Shown piece after piece: positions 1-11,759 of a stretch of DNA of 64,000 nt. The translations under genes and the position numbers were made by a program. The DNA is from Davidsoniella eucalypti. Lineage: Eukaryota; Ascomycota; Sordariomycetes; Microascales; Ceratocystidaceae. Under the pieces are notes generated by a model. It was not told the origin of the DNA, ran no database searches, and worked only from the letters and a program-made list of their open reading frames with translations. Numbering within the stretch: position 1 is the first letter of the stretch; each line of letters starts with the position of its first letter. The stretch spans positions 930,001-994,000 of the forward strand of contig RMBW01000001.1 of NCBI GenBank assembly GCA_004009845.1, read 5' to 3'.

Positions 1-2
1 AT

Positions 3-1556
3 AATGACGCTGACGATGCCGAGACTAAGCTATTGGCTAAGACCTATGCCCATGAGCTCATGTTTAACAAGGAGGGCCATGTTACTGGCGGCACCATTTC
101 CGCACTGGTAGAACGCCTTACAACGCATGAGTCAACTCCCGACGCTATGTTTGTCTCAACCTTCTATCTCACCTTCCGCCTCTTCTGCAGCCCAATTCGG
201 TTCGCGCAGGCCCTAATTGATCGCTTTGATTACGTAGATGGCGCCCCCCATATGTCTGGCCCTGTCCGTCTTCGTGTCTACAACGCCTTCAAGGGTTGGA
301 TGGAGTCTCACTGGAGAGACGTCACAGATCGCGATGCTTTGTCTATCATTGTGCCATTTGCTGATACCAAGCTTTCTGCCGTGCTGCCTTCTGCTGGCCG
401 TCGCTTGGTTGAACTGACCCAGAGAGTTTCTCACGAAGGTTCTCTGGTACCACGCCTGGTTTCATCTATGGGCAAGACCAACACTGCCATTGCTACCTAT
501 ATCTCGCCTGATACACCACTACCGCAATCGTTGGTATCTCGTGGTATCATGAACGCCCTCAACAACTGGAAAGCGGGTGGTGTTTCCCCCAGCATTGTTG
601 ATTTCGACCCTGTTGAGTTTGCTCGCCAGTTGACCGTCAAGCAGATGGAAATCTTCAGTTCCATCATGCCCGAAGAGCTTCTTGGCTCGCAATGGATGAA
701 GAAGGGCGGTGTCGACGCCCCTAACGTTAAGGCCATGTCTACCCTATCTACTGACCTGTCCAACTTTGTTGCCGAGAACATTCTTAGCTACACCGACGTC
801 AAGAAGCGTGCCGTCGCTATCAAGCAGTGGATTAAGATTTGCTATGCCTTGTATGAGCTTCACAACTACGATGGTTTGATGGCCATCATCTGCCGTTTAA
901 ACAGCAGTACCATCACTCGTCTACGCCGCACTTGGGAGTTTATCTCACCCAAGCGCCGTGAAATGCTGCAATCTCTACAGCGCATCGTTGAGCCTCAGCA
1001 CAACCACAAGGAACTGCGTGGCAAACTACACGATCACGTGCCGCCCTGCCTGCCATTCCTGGGCATGTACTTGACTGATTTGACTTTCGTCGACATTGGT
1101 AACCAAGCTACTAAGCAGCTGAACTCCAACATGGGACAAGAGGAGGTTCCCTCCATGTCCGCACCATCATCGCCCAAGCCTGGTGATGAGAACAGTGGTA
1201 TCACGCTGATCAACTTTGACAAGCACACCCGTACTGCCAAGATCATTGGCGAGCTACAACGCTTCCAGATTCCGTACCGCCTGAACGAGGTGCCGGAGAT
1301 CCAAGAGTGGATTACATCGAACCTTACTCGTGTCCATGGTGCGGATCAGGGTAATGCCCAGGTCGCTTACTATCGCCAAAGTTTGGCTTTGGAGCCTCGT
1401 GAGACTATGGCTGCTATCCAGCGTCAGACTACCGTTGAAGCTCCTCCGACCCCGGGCCTGTCGACTCCGCGCACTGATTACTTCCTTTGGAGATCTCGTG
1501 AGCGCACCACTAGCAACCTACCCCCTAACAACAACACCACTACTAGTGCCAAATAA
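3..1556 (+). CDS. Ras guanine-nucleotide exchange factor (Cdc25-type), C-terminal part, cut by window start
   Basis: The reading frame is open to the left edge, so the first 517 visible residues are the C-terminal part of a longer protein. Two domains are visible. A RasGEF_N (REM) module lies at roughly visible residues 25-130, with the hallmark GGTISALVERLTTHES and the following FYLTFRLFCSP. A catalytic CDC25-homology domain lies at roughly 200-450, containing DFDPVEFARQLT, MPEELLGSQW and the very characteristic LPFLGMYLTDLTFVD. Proteins of this family load GTP onto Ras at membranes and feed cAMP/PKA and MAPK signalling. The tail is low-complexity (Pro, Thr, Asn rich) and ends at TAA 1554-1556. 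Fungal Cdc25 homologues often carry an N-terminal SH3 domain, which would lie outside the window. No intron is seen in the visible part. The family call is very secure; the exact orthologue name is not settled. Confidence 0.95.
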   Translation, partial: NDADDAETKLLAKTYAHELMFNKEGHVTGGTISALVERLTTHESTPDAMFVSTFYLTFRLFCSPIRFAQALIDRFDYVDGAPHMSGPVRLRVYNAFKGWMESHWRDVTDRDALSIIVPFADTKLSAVLPSAGRRLVELTQRVSHEGSLVPRLVSSMGKTNTAIATYISPDTPLPQSLVSRGIMNALNNWKAGGVSPSIVDFDPVEFARQLTVKQMEIFSSIMPEELLGSQWMKKGGVDAPNVKAMSTLSTDLSNFVAENILSYTDVKKRAVAIKQWIKICYALYELHNYDGLMAIICRLNSSTITRLRRTWEFISPKRREMLQSLQRIVEPQHNHKELRGKLHDHVPPCLPFLGMYLTDLTFVDIGNQATKQLNSNMGQEEVPSMSAPSSPKPGDENSGITLINFDKHTRTAKIIGELQRFQIPYRLNEVPEIQEWITSNLTRVHGADQGNAQVAYYRQSLALEPRETMAAIQRQTTVEAPPTPGLSTPRTDYFLWRSRERTTSNLPPNNNTTTSAK

Positions 1557-4500
1557 GTCATTATCTTGACATATTTTGATGGTAGCTAGCTAACCTTATC
1601 ATTTTCTATCATTTTCAAGGATTGCCTTATAAAAAGCATCACATATCCCTTCCTAAACCTTCTTGTTACTTTTACTTCTTCTACTTTTTGATACCCATTA
1701 TTTACCATCGTTATGCTCTCAACCAGTTTTTATTTTATTTCATTATTTTTATTTACGTCACTGACGCTTGTTGATTTATTTGTCCTCTCATTTTTTCTCT
1801 TGGGCTTACATCCCCCTTTGGAAGACTTTCTTTGTTGCTGGCGTTTTTTGTTTTGTTCATTGAACTGGAGGCAATTCCATATAAGCCTACTACAAAAAGT
1901 AGTCATGGACAAGACACATATTATATTTTTTTCACTTCGGAGATGGTTCCTTTTTTTCTACCTCATCTTATCTTTCTACAACTTTTTATCTTTTCCCGGA
2001 GATTAGTGATGTGCTATCCATTCTCTTGAAAATACGCGTCCACAATGAGGCGTTTTGTGTTTTGTTTTAGACTCCATCTTCAATGTATATTCTATCATTC
2101 CGTATCGTTTGCCTTAGTTTGTACCAACACATTGAATTTCTATCGAATATTATTTATCAAAATCTACGTTTTGGTGCCATATGAATGTTGTTTTTTTATG
2201 CTTGTGAATCGTGCCATGATGTTTCTAAGTTAAATTTAGCAAAATTATATACTCAAGTTATAATATAAATCGTGTAGTTCCTCACGCCAAAAAGACAGAA
2301 AAATTAGTCGCCACCGCATGCCATCTGTAAATGGTGGGCGAAATTGACTCGAGTAGAACACGAACAATCAGGGTTGTTTATAGGGATTATTAACATTATC
2401 GTATATAACGGGCTACTCACATGAGCATATAGTAGATATATCAGCAAGTCTTAGAATATTGTTGCGTGAAATATTCAAGTTGAGAGGAAAGAAGGAAATA
2501 CAACAAATATCGGAATTAGCTAAGAAAATGCCAAAGACAGCCTGCACTGGCAATCGGGGATTTAGTGCATATTTTTCATGATATACGAAGAAAACAGAGG
2601 AAACAGAGGATTAGTGATGGATGTCTTTGTGTTTTGAGTTTAAATTTTGCGGTGTGCAGACTTTTAATTCATTTGTCTTTCTTTTCATATTGGTCACGTG
2701 GTAGGATAGAGGTTCGAGAGTTCCTTCAGATTCTCGGTGTTATAGCCAAAGACATTTCTTAAACAGTCCTATCTCGATGGATCCCATAGCCGTGTTTATG
2801 ATGAGTATGGTTAGTCTAGGAAGAGACATGACGCACATTTCAGTGTAGCGAATATTGATTCAACTGTGACTTGATGTGTTGTCATGCGTTCAGCAATATA
2901 TCCCCTAGCTACGGACATATTTTCAAAAAAGCACTATAATGTTGGAGATAGCAAAGGCTGAAGAGGATCGAGATAGAATGGCTAGTATGAAAACCACTTG
3001 ATAAGCCTCCCCTATATGCCATGGTGATGGTGACTCCTTAGTAAGACCCAGACTTCGTATCTATAGCTAGTATTTACAACCAGTAGCCCTTATCGTCATC
3101 GTCAGTTTGTAGAGGCTACGTAGGGTATAGTAGTTGTATATGAAGGGTGCAGTCTAGAGTAGCTACGAAACGTTACATGACGGGAGACGGATCCCTTTTG
3201 GAGTTAGATGTCCTTCATCAACTTTATCGGTCAAAATCGCCGGATATCTCGCTAATGAGATTGCAAAGTGAGATAAGAAGAGCTCCATGGGGGACGACAA
3301 AATGTTGAAATACCACTAGGGCAGTTTTAGCACTGGAGAACTAGCGCTGTAGGATTTGCTGTCCCGAGAAGATTATACTATCAAAGTACGCAGAGATTGA
3401 GCGCATAACTACTTGTAAGTACATCACAGTTGCGATTTATGTCGTTGCTTATCCCTTCTAGACGGTTGGGTATGCAGATGATGGAACTTGGGATATGGGC
3501 GCCTGCTATAGCTTTTGGTCTGGCCATTATCTAACTTTCTCGCGACATCAACCCCAAACGAGCAGTTTGCGTTCACTATCTTTTGGTGAGTCGTTAGTGT
3601 GAAGATAGGCATTACGAGCTTGGAGAAGATATCAGCGAAGATCTCTTACTATCTCCTTACAAAATACAAAGCAAAAATAGTCCAGTGATTAACGACACTA
3701 ACAAGTCATCAATACGATGTAAGACAATGGTGGTCAGCTAGCTTCGATATACGGGCGGAGAAAGATAGCCGGATTTGAACTAGACAAGCCAGTGGCTTTG
3801 CTTTTAGCTGGCGAATTTCTAACTATAGCTCATAATACCGAATCTTAGTGTAGTGGATCAAAGATCTGTCTCGGAGAACTGGCCCAAGACCCTTTGTACA
3901 GGGCGATGGAAAAAAGAGACCCTGGTGTGCAAACTTACCTGCGCTAATACGAAGTCTATTGCAGTTAAAGAACAACGACATACTTATGTAGTGAGCAGTA
4001 TTAGGATAGATTCACACGAGAAATTCCAAGTCACACTGCTTCTCTGAAGCGAAAACAGCCAATTCACAAATAAAAAAAGAATTAAGTCTCCGAGGAATTT
4101 GACAATCGGAGACAAGCCGAACTTTTACATATATATTTGTAAACAAAGGAGACCTGCAGAAAGGAAAATGAAAGGATATAAATAGAATGAACGGCAGCCG
4201 GGTTTACAGCGTTGCCCCCTGGCGATCGACAAAAGTCAGTGGGTTTGTAAGTGAATTTTACAGGGCCTAGGGTGAAGAAATACAGACGCATTGTTCCCTA
4301 ATATAGGCGGAAAGTAATATCAAGGCTTCGCCGGGCCCTCTCAAACTCTGAGGAACACATGAAGTCCGGAATTAACGACTTTACAGCCTTGATTGAAAAG
4401 CCGTGCCAAAATGCCAATTTTTTTCTTTCTTGTCCTTTTCAGAATGAAATGAAAGGCCGATAAATAGTAACAGCCGATTTTTCTATACTACAATATAAGA

Positions 4501-6871
4501 TCGAGCTGAGTGGCAGCAGTCCATTCATATTGGTGTATGGGGTTGGCACGACTGTAACATAAAAAGGAACTTTTTACTCTTTATTTTCCGCTTTTGCGTT
4601 TTTATCCTTTTTTCGCCCTTCTGATATATGGTTCATTATGGGTGGTGATTGGCTTATAAGCGCCTCGGAATGAAATCCACGTCCCAGTTGGCGTACCACC
4701 ATAGACTGCTATCGACATGGGGATTGCGGGCGTTGTTCGTACAGATAGATATAGATATATTGGCGTATTGAAGCCATGTCTACAGTACACAAGTAGCCAG
4801 CCAATCAATGAACCGATTGAATACAAACCCACCGGTCAACCAAGGTTTAGTTGGAAACCGGCAAATGAGAGCAACCGTAACATCGTTGGCAAGCTAAGTA
4901 CAGTAGCAAGTCAAAGGCGTGAACGGTGGCAAGCAGAATAAAGGGCAGAACAGAGTCGTAGGTACAGGATATAACAGCTACTGAAGACTACATACATATA
5001 TGCCTAGACCCAACCAATGCTAGACCGAATTTGCCGGTTTGTGACAGGCCCACTAACCTAGTCATTTTGCTATCGTTAGGACCTAAGTTAGGCATTGCAT
5101 TGCTTATCGCTTGGAACATCAACCAGCTGACGTCCAGTGGTCCTTTTTCTTCTCTCTTGTCTCTTCATATGCCATCGAAGGGATTCTATATCTCGTAATC
5201 GGCCTGGTCTGCAGGGCAAGATGGCTGGCTAGGCGACATCCCAAGGAAGCTGACTATAATAGTAGCTGTAAAGTAACCTCATAGACTTCCATTTATGCAG
5301 CTTGTAGTTTCTGCAAGACAAGATGTAGTTGTAAAGCCATGGCAAAAGGCACGGGACTACCAACTTTCTTTACGGCTGGTAGCATTTACCGCGACTTGGA
5401 CAGTTGGACCCCCCTCCCCTTTCATTTTTATAGTGCTTTCTATTGAACCATATCAAAGCAATATTACCAGTTACGGAACTGCTTCCTGTAGATATGTGGA
5501 GAGACTCTGGAGTTAGGATGTAGAACAAGGTGACATTGTCTATCGTGGCATCACTTAATGTTTCCGATACTTCGTTGCAAGTGAAACGTTGATTCCAACT
5601 GTATCTTGCCTTGCCGTCGTTGGTGGCTTTTGTTGCCTTTCCCATTGCCTGCTTTATCAGTTGTCTGCCTGTCTCTGTATATCTCGTGTTGCGAGTGATT
5701 GTGAAATGTGATACCCATCAGCGTACTTTTGTGTGCTGGCTTTATTGGGCCATGGCATGGAACATTACAGGTGAATGTTACCATCGGGAGTCGTTGTCTC
5801 TACAGTGACGATAAGGACAAAGGACGTCGAGATATGAGAAGACCATCATGATACCACATTCTAGATGACGGCGGGCCACAACAAAGACTCTCACACGTAT
5901 CGAGCCGTCATCTTGTAGTTGGAGAACACCTTATTTGTAGTTCAAGTCGCTAACTTAGCGTAGTTATCAACATCATTAAAGCTTGGCAACTAAACCTAAT
6001 TGCTTGGTAATGACTTCTTCTTCCCCCCCCCCCTGACGCCGTCGTATTCACTGTTGCGCAGGGGCCATTTGAACGCTGGTGGGCTTTGATTCCAGCAGGC
6101 TAAGCTATGTTCAGTAGAGTGTCACCAATGCCACTGGAAAAAGCAGCAAATAGAGATGGCACAAGCCCACGGCCCACGTTATAAGCTCGTCCATCTCCAT
6201 CCCCTCAAACCCGGCCAAGTCCCTTTCTCTCTCCTCACCCTGGCACGCCCAGACCACCAGACTATATTATTCGGGACTTCGCACCTCTTTGACTCGTGGA
6301 TTTCCCACTTGATATTGCCGTTGATTTCATTCTCAGGCTGTCTTAAAATCTTGCTGCCGTGCATCATTGGCATAGAGTCTTCGACGATATCGTGGTCGCT
6401 GTTACAAAGCTGCTTATCCTTTTCTCGATATTTCTAGGGCAGCTCCTGTCTTGTTTTGTTTTGTTTATCGTTGTCGCCCCTTCGTTTAAAGCCGCCAATC
6501 GACGCTAATCGGGCACATAATAGCCTGCAACAGAAAACAAAGAAGTCGACTTGAAGTTCCCGTTATTTTAGGACGCCTAGCACTGCTCTTCCAGAGGCAA
6601 CTGCGCTCAAAATCCACTAGCTGTGGTTGAGTAGCCACTTAATTCTGCCTCAGGTGCCACTAATTTTTTTTGGACCCTGTAACCCAACCTTTAGGCCTCT
6701 AGCCTTTCTGCTAGTCAAGGTTTTGACTACACTGTGAATAGCCCACAAGCCCACAACCGGTCATCAATAGCATTGTCGCTGTTCGCTTCTCCTCATCCTG
6801 ATTCTTTTCTTTTCATCGCGACGTCCGTTTTCTTCGTTTGCCAGTCTTGATACCCTCCACGCACTTTAGCG
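1557..6871. other. intergenic region without recognisable gene
   Basis: About 5.3 kb between the Ras-GEF and the UNC93-like gene. The first 500 bp after the stop are T/C-rich and probably hold the 3' UTR and polyadenylation region. The remainder is AT-leaning with only short, unconvincing ORFs in all frames, none with recognisable motifs. I saw no tRNA-like B box with a matching cloverleaf and no long direct or inverted repeats. The last few hundred bases presumably contain the promoter of the downstream gene. Confidence 0.6.
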
Positions 6872-8585
6872 ATGGCCAACGACTCTGCGGCAGCACTGCC
6901 TGTGGCGGCCACATTCTCTGTCGATGAAAAGTCTGGCCTTGAGCCTAACGCCGAGGTGACGACGCCCTCAACCATGCCTGACCAGCTCTTTCGGCCTGTC
7001 GGATGGCAGTACAAGGGCTTCCGTATCCTGGGTCACGAATTCTGGTATGCCTCGCCCAAGGTGCAGCTGTTCATGGTGGCCATGGTGTGCTTCATGTGCC
7101 CTGGTATGTTCAATGCCTTAACAGGCATGGGCGGTGGCGGCCAGATCGACACCAAGCCCGCTAGCGATGCCAACACTGCTCTCTACTCGACGTTTGCTAT
7201 TGTTGCCTTCTTCTCCGGTACTATCGCCAACGTCATCGGCATTCGATTGACGCTGTCCATTGGAAGCATTGGCTACTCTGTCTATGTCGCTTCCTTCCTC
7301 TGCTACAACCACACCAAAAACCATGGCTTCATTGTCTTTGCAGGTGCCCTGCTCGGTGTTTGCGCTGGTCTCTTGTGGACGGCTCAGGGTACTATCATGA
7401 TGTCATATCCGCCCGAAAACAAAAAGGGACGCTATATCTCATGGTTTTGGATCATCTTCAACACTGGTGCTGTTATTGGTGCTTTGGTATGTTCTCCCTA
7501 TCCGTCTTGGAACATCGACGCCAACGCCCTCGTGGCTCACCATGTGGCTCTGTGTATGCTAACATTCCACAACTAGATCCCTCTTGGTCAAAACATCAAC
7601 AACAACTCCGGTCCCGTGACTGACGGAACATATGCTGGTTTCTTAGCCCTGAACATTATTGGTGCTCTTCTGGCTCTTTTTATCTGCAATGCTTCAAATG
7701 TCATCCGTGAAGATGGCTCAAAGGTCATTCTCATGATGAACCCCACGTGGAAATCCGAATTTATCGGCCTCTACGAAACTATCGTCAACGACCCTTGGGT
7801 TGTCCTCCTGTTCCCCATGTTCATGGCTTCCAACACTTTCTACACATATCAGACCAACGACATGAACGCTCTCAACTTCAACACACGCACCCGGTCTCTC
7901 AACAGCTTGCTCTATTGGCTATCCCAAATCATCGCCGCATTAGCGATCGGATATGCTCTCGATTACCAGCACATTGGTCGTGCCATGCGTGCCAAGATTG
8001 CCTGGGGTGTCCTATTCGCCATGACCTGGGTAATCTGGGGTGGAGGCTGGGCCTGGCAGAGAAAGCAGCCTAGCCGTGAGGTGGTTTCTACCGAAGAATA
8101 CGCTACTCACAGAATCGACTGGACCGACGGCAGCACATATATCGCCCCCATGTTCCTATACTTCTTCTACGGCATGTTCGATGCCTTCTGGCAAACTAGC
8201 GTCTATTGGTTCATGGGCGCTTTGTCTAACTCGGGACGCAAGGCCGCCAACTTAGCCGGTATCTATAAGGGCCTGCAATCGGCCTTTGCTGCCATTTGGT
8301 GGGCTATGGATAGCGAAGGAATCTCATTCGGTGCCATGTATGGAGCTACCGTAAGTACTTTCCCATCCATCATTATCTTTGATCTAAGCGTCAACAATCT
8401 TGATAACCCATACTGACAATACTGATTTCTAGTGGGGTTTACTGACCGGTGGTTTGATCATCGCTGCACCCATCATCTTCTTGCGTATCAAGGACACCGT
8501 TCCTCTAGAGGAAGACCTCAAGTTTAGTGATGAAAAGGTCGAGGATGTCATTCCCACTGTTCACCCCGTCGCTAATAACGTATAG
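6872..8585 (+). CDS. UNC93-like (DUF895) major-facilitator-type membrane protein
   Basis: Three exons: 6872-7486, 7577-8350 and 8433-8585, giving 513 residues. Introns are 7487-7576 (GTATGT donor, CTAAC branch site, TAG acceptor) and 8351-8432 (GTAAGT, CTGAC/CTGAT, TAG). The joined exons read ALIPLGQNINNNSG across the first junction, as in UNC93 homologues. A cytosolic N-terminal segment of about 65 residues precedes many hydrophobic segments, with typical blocks such as GALLGVCAGLLWTAQGTIMM and the aromatic stretch AWGVLFAMTWVIWGGGW. Fungal members are polytopic membrane proteins of the MFS superfamily whose transported substrate is generally unknown. The C-terminus is short, acidic and cytosolic. 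Start ATG 6872 is the first in-frame ATG and opens directly into the conserved part. No obvious operon-like or divergent partner is nearby. Confidence 0.9.
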
Positions 8586-9139
8586 TTAGACGGAGAGTTG
8601 GATTTCTTTGTACATGATTATGATGACTTCAATCTAGTTAGCCTCTTCTGCATCTTCTTTCACGCGTTGCTTCTTTCCTTTTTTCTCTTTTTTTTTTTCT
8701 TTTTTCGCACGTACCTACTACCGTAAAAGTGTACAAATCGTTAGTCTATCCTGTTATCATCATACCCTTTTTGTTTATACCTGCATCGTAATGTTACTTC
8801 CTTGGATGCTTTTCTTTCTTTAATGATCAAAAATGATATTCTCTTCTCCCTTCATCACTTATTAAACGTGCCTATGGATAGCCACGGAGTTCGTCGTATG
8901 TATATAGTCATGTTCTATATTCATGAAAAAATGCAAAAAGGAATGACTTCTAAAATGAATGGTGACAAGACTAAAACTCGAGCCCAGACGGATTTCTCCA
9001 TCAGGAAACTTGCGTTAAGGAACAACCCTAACCTGACACCATAACCAACTCGGCCATCTTGCCGTACGAACTTGTTGTTGTTGTTTATCTATCCTCTACC
9101 TAAACTACGCTCCCCTGTGAAGAGCCGGGAGATGTATTC
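8586..9139. other. intergenic: 3' flank of UNC93-like gene
   Basis: A T-rich stretch (8678-8706) soon after the stop probably belongs to the 3' UTR. No coding potential or repeat structure was recognised here. Confidence 0.5.
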
Positions 9140-10475
9140 AAGGCATAGAACTGGACTCGCGCCAGAGCATCATACAGCATTGAGCTTCCACGGTAGACTC
9201 CCGGCACCCGCTGTGCATCACAGAGATAGAAGGACACATCGATGTGTATAAGAAATTGCCCCTGAAGCCGATTAAAGAGTCGAACAGACTCTTCCCAGAA
9301 GAAAAGGGCCCCCGCGACCGTCTGCCACGGTAGCTAGACAAAGAAGAAGCCGCCAAACATCATTTGAAAGAGGTGGCTGAGGCAGACCCGAAAGCGCTAT
9401 GGGTTTACTCCAATGGTTCTCGTGATGAGAAGGGCACAACAGGGGCTGGTTGGGATGTCTTTTATGATGGCATCAAACTCTAGGGTCATGTGGCTCTCTA
9501 CGAGAAGTGACCGACGCAGAGGCTGTTGCTGCAGACAATGCAGTCCAAGCGGCCATCGAGCATGCTCCTCCCGATGCAGGCAGTCTGTATCTGTATCTGT
9601 GCCCTGACAATTTGGGATCTCCAATAGGGCTAGTAAGAATGGAACCTCTCAAGAGGCTGTCAACAAGCTCCGAAGCTTTACTCCATGAGCGGAAAGAGGG
9701 TATAGAGCGTGTAGAACTAGTGGTCGGTGACATCAGATGGGTCTCGGACACACTGACGTTCCTGGCAACGATCTAGTTGACAAGTTGGCGAAACAAGGGT
9801 GTAAGCAATACTAAGCTTGTCGACCTCGACCTTGACCTCGACCTCGACCACATGTCCCTTGCTTCCGTCCGCAGATGGAAAAACGCACGGCTAAATGCCG
9901 ACTTCAAATTGTGGATAGTGGAGTGCGAGCGGAGAAAACACCTTGGGGTTCGTTTTGAAACAAAGACTGTCTACAAGGTGGACTGGTCTAAAGACCAGCA
10001 CAGGTCTACGGTGGGACGGATCCCAACTGGAGGACAGGTCATGGCAGCTTTACGGAGTACCATGACCGTTTCGAGCATGCGTATGTGGAAAGAAACTGCC
10101 CACTGTGCTACTTCGGAAAGAGAGCTCCTGCAAGTATCTTGCCAAGAGACTAGAGGTGAAATGGCGGCACTACAGAGCCCATGCGCCTAGAGAAGAAGCC
10201 CCATCAGCGGGCCAGACAAGTACAGCGGAGGGGGGGAAGTGACTGAGGAGGATTTGGGGTGGTTTTTGTTTCTGGTTTTCCTATTTACTGTTCTATGTTT
10301 CTGTTTTCCTTGTTTTATTTACCTTGCCCACTAGTTCTTCGGGGCTTCCGGACATACGGAAGCCATTGAGTGTCTGAGCGGGGGATTTTAAATATCTATC
10401 CGGTAACCAATTCAGCGTCGTATGATCTTAGTGATTTAGGTAGACGTTAGATATAATCAAATCAAATCAAAGTTT
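9140..10475 (+). mobile_element. decayed Tad1-type LINE retrotransposon: RNase H and zinc-knuckle end of ORF2 plus 3' tail
   Basis: Three forward frames must be combined to read this relic. From about 9361 one frame gives ALWVYSNGSRDEKGTTGAGW, the first strand of a LINE RNase H domain, and is then stopped by TAG. From 9507 a second frame gives DAEAVAADNAVQAAIEHA, the helix carrying the catalytic Glu. Near 9745 a third frame gives GHTDVPGNDLVDKLAKQG, the last RNase H motif. At about 10030-10110 comes RTGHGSFTEYHDRFEHA followed by NCPLC, the zinc-knuckle end seen in fungal Tad1-type ORF2. The catalytic Asp expected in YSDGS is Asn. Short expansions such as repeated CTGTAT add to the damage. The element ends with three copies of a pentameric AATCA tail (10455-10471), as is common for LINE 3' ends. 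The 9140-9360 part is less certain. It cannot be active. Confidence 0.8.
10329..10446 (+). repeat. LINE 3' UTR repeat, copy 1
   Basis: This segment starts with CACTAGTTCTTCG and ends with GTAGACG. It is clearly related to 20992-21133 (copy 2) over its whole length, with shared blocks GCGGGGGA-TTTAAATAT, TCCGGTA-CCA and GCGTCGTAT. In copy 1 it lies directly between the decayed ORF2 and the AATCA tail, which identifies it as the 3' UTR of that LINE family. Confidence 0.75.
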
Positions 10476-11627
10476 CTAGACCAAGTATCTTGCCTAGTCG
10501 GAAATTCTGCTCCAACGATTCACGGCCACAGCAGTTAATATTCTTGCACAGAATAGTTATTTGCGGGGCGAAGCCTTTGAGTCCACGTCGTACAGTGAGG
10601 AATTCACGATAGCTTCACTCCGTTTGCCTGTCATACCGTATTGAACGTTAAGAATATGGAGCGTAGTAGCGAAAAGAAATTAACTTACAACTATTAAAAT
10701 TTGCCGTTAACGACTGTTGTAGTAATACGACGGGATTTTATCAATTCGTAGTATTTAGCCCTTTAAAGGATGCAAGAATGATCGAGGCTAAATCCTTGGC
10801 TCTGCCAACTCTTGTTTTTATGGTAAGAGCCGCATTATGTTTAAACAGCATGATCTGGTTCTTTTTTTGTAAGACAAATCAACTATCACGGCATAGTAAA
10901 AACCGGGAGAGTGTTTTATTCATTGGCTGTGATGACAAGACGAATGAAGAATTGTACTGTCTTACAGAGCATTGAAGGTGTGAATATGACAGTGAGATAG
11001 ACTGAAGAAAAATGAACATACTCATAGATATGTACTTATCTAGATATATCTGTCAAGTAATAATACAGTTATAAGTGGATCTTATCAAGAACCTACAGTA
11101 TTAGGCACGGTCAACTTTCAGCTTTGTGTTAGGGTTACATCGAGCGGGTCGGCGGGACTAAGAAGGGAAATACCGTTATCTCCAGCGCGATGCTCCTACT
11201 AGATGATACAGCATGACGCAAAATACAAAGAAGAAGCAAATAAGTTGAATGCCTAGACTATAGAGATAAAGAGCCTTCGTGTTTCATTTGCGGCTAGTTT
11301 AGGCGACTTCTTATCCTCCCGCAGATGCATAAGAGAAGCAGACTAAAAAGGACTAAGTTATGTATTACCGAGAATGAGTAGTATTATAGTGAGCCGGAGT
11401 TTTCTCCGTATAGTGGAGCGTCCTCCCGAACCAGACTTGGTCTCTAGGGTGCCATATTCTACAGTTATATGCGACGATTTTGCTGTGATGTTCTGTTAGG
11501 GTGGCAGGTGATTTGACATGAAGGAAGGAAAACGCAATTCTATGCTACAGTATGTGATTGCTATGCATGCCATTGTGATTTATTGAATGATTTGTAAGTC
11601 TGCTGCATGAGAGTACGTTGGTCTTAA
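10476..11627. other. intergenic region upstream of ABC transporter
   Basis: About 1.15 kb of AT-leaning sequence with no ORF of interest. The 3' half is the likely promoter of the ABC transporter and contains the inverted repeat annotated separately. Confidence 0.5.
11395..11408. promoter_or_regulatory. perfect inverted repeat CGGAG-N4-CTCCG, candidate Zn2Cys6 binding site
   Basis: The 14 bases are CGGAGTTTTCTCCG, two inverted CGG triplets 8 bp apart with extended symmetric arms. Zn2Cys6 factors usually bind paired CGG/CCG triplets with a fixed spacing. The site lies 352 bp before the ATG of the ABC transporter, whose downstream neighbour is a Zn2Cys6 gene. Function is inferred from motif and position only; a 10-base symmetric match could arise by chance. 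Confidence 0.4.
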
Positions 11628-11647
11628 GGGGGGGGGGGGGGGGGGGG
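11628..11647 (+). repeat. homopolymer of 20 G in the ABC transporter promoter
   Basis: An uninterrupted run of 20 G ends 22 bp before the TATA-like element. Such runs are prone to slippage and to sequencing length error. Confidence 0.9.
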
Positions 11648-11669
11648 CATCATGGTCGTTGGCTTGTAA

Positions 11670-11677
11670 TATATAAG
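11670..11677 (+). promoter_or_regulatory. TATA box of ABC transporter
   Basis: TATATAAG lies 83 bp upstream of ATG 11760, a suitable distance for a short 5' leader. It supports the chosen start codon and argues against a further upstream coding exon. Confidence 0.55.
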
Positions 11678-11759
11678 AGGTCCGCCGCAGCCCGTCATAG
11701 ACGATGAACAGAAAGAAAGAAACCAACTAGAAATTCTGCGTCTTCACAAGAAAAAATCC

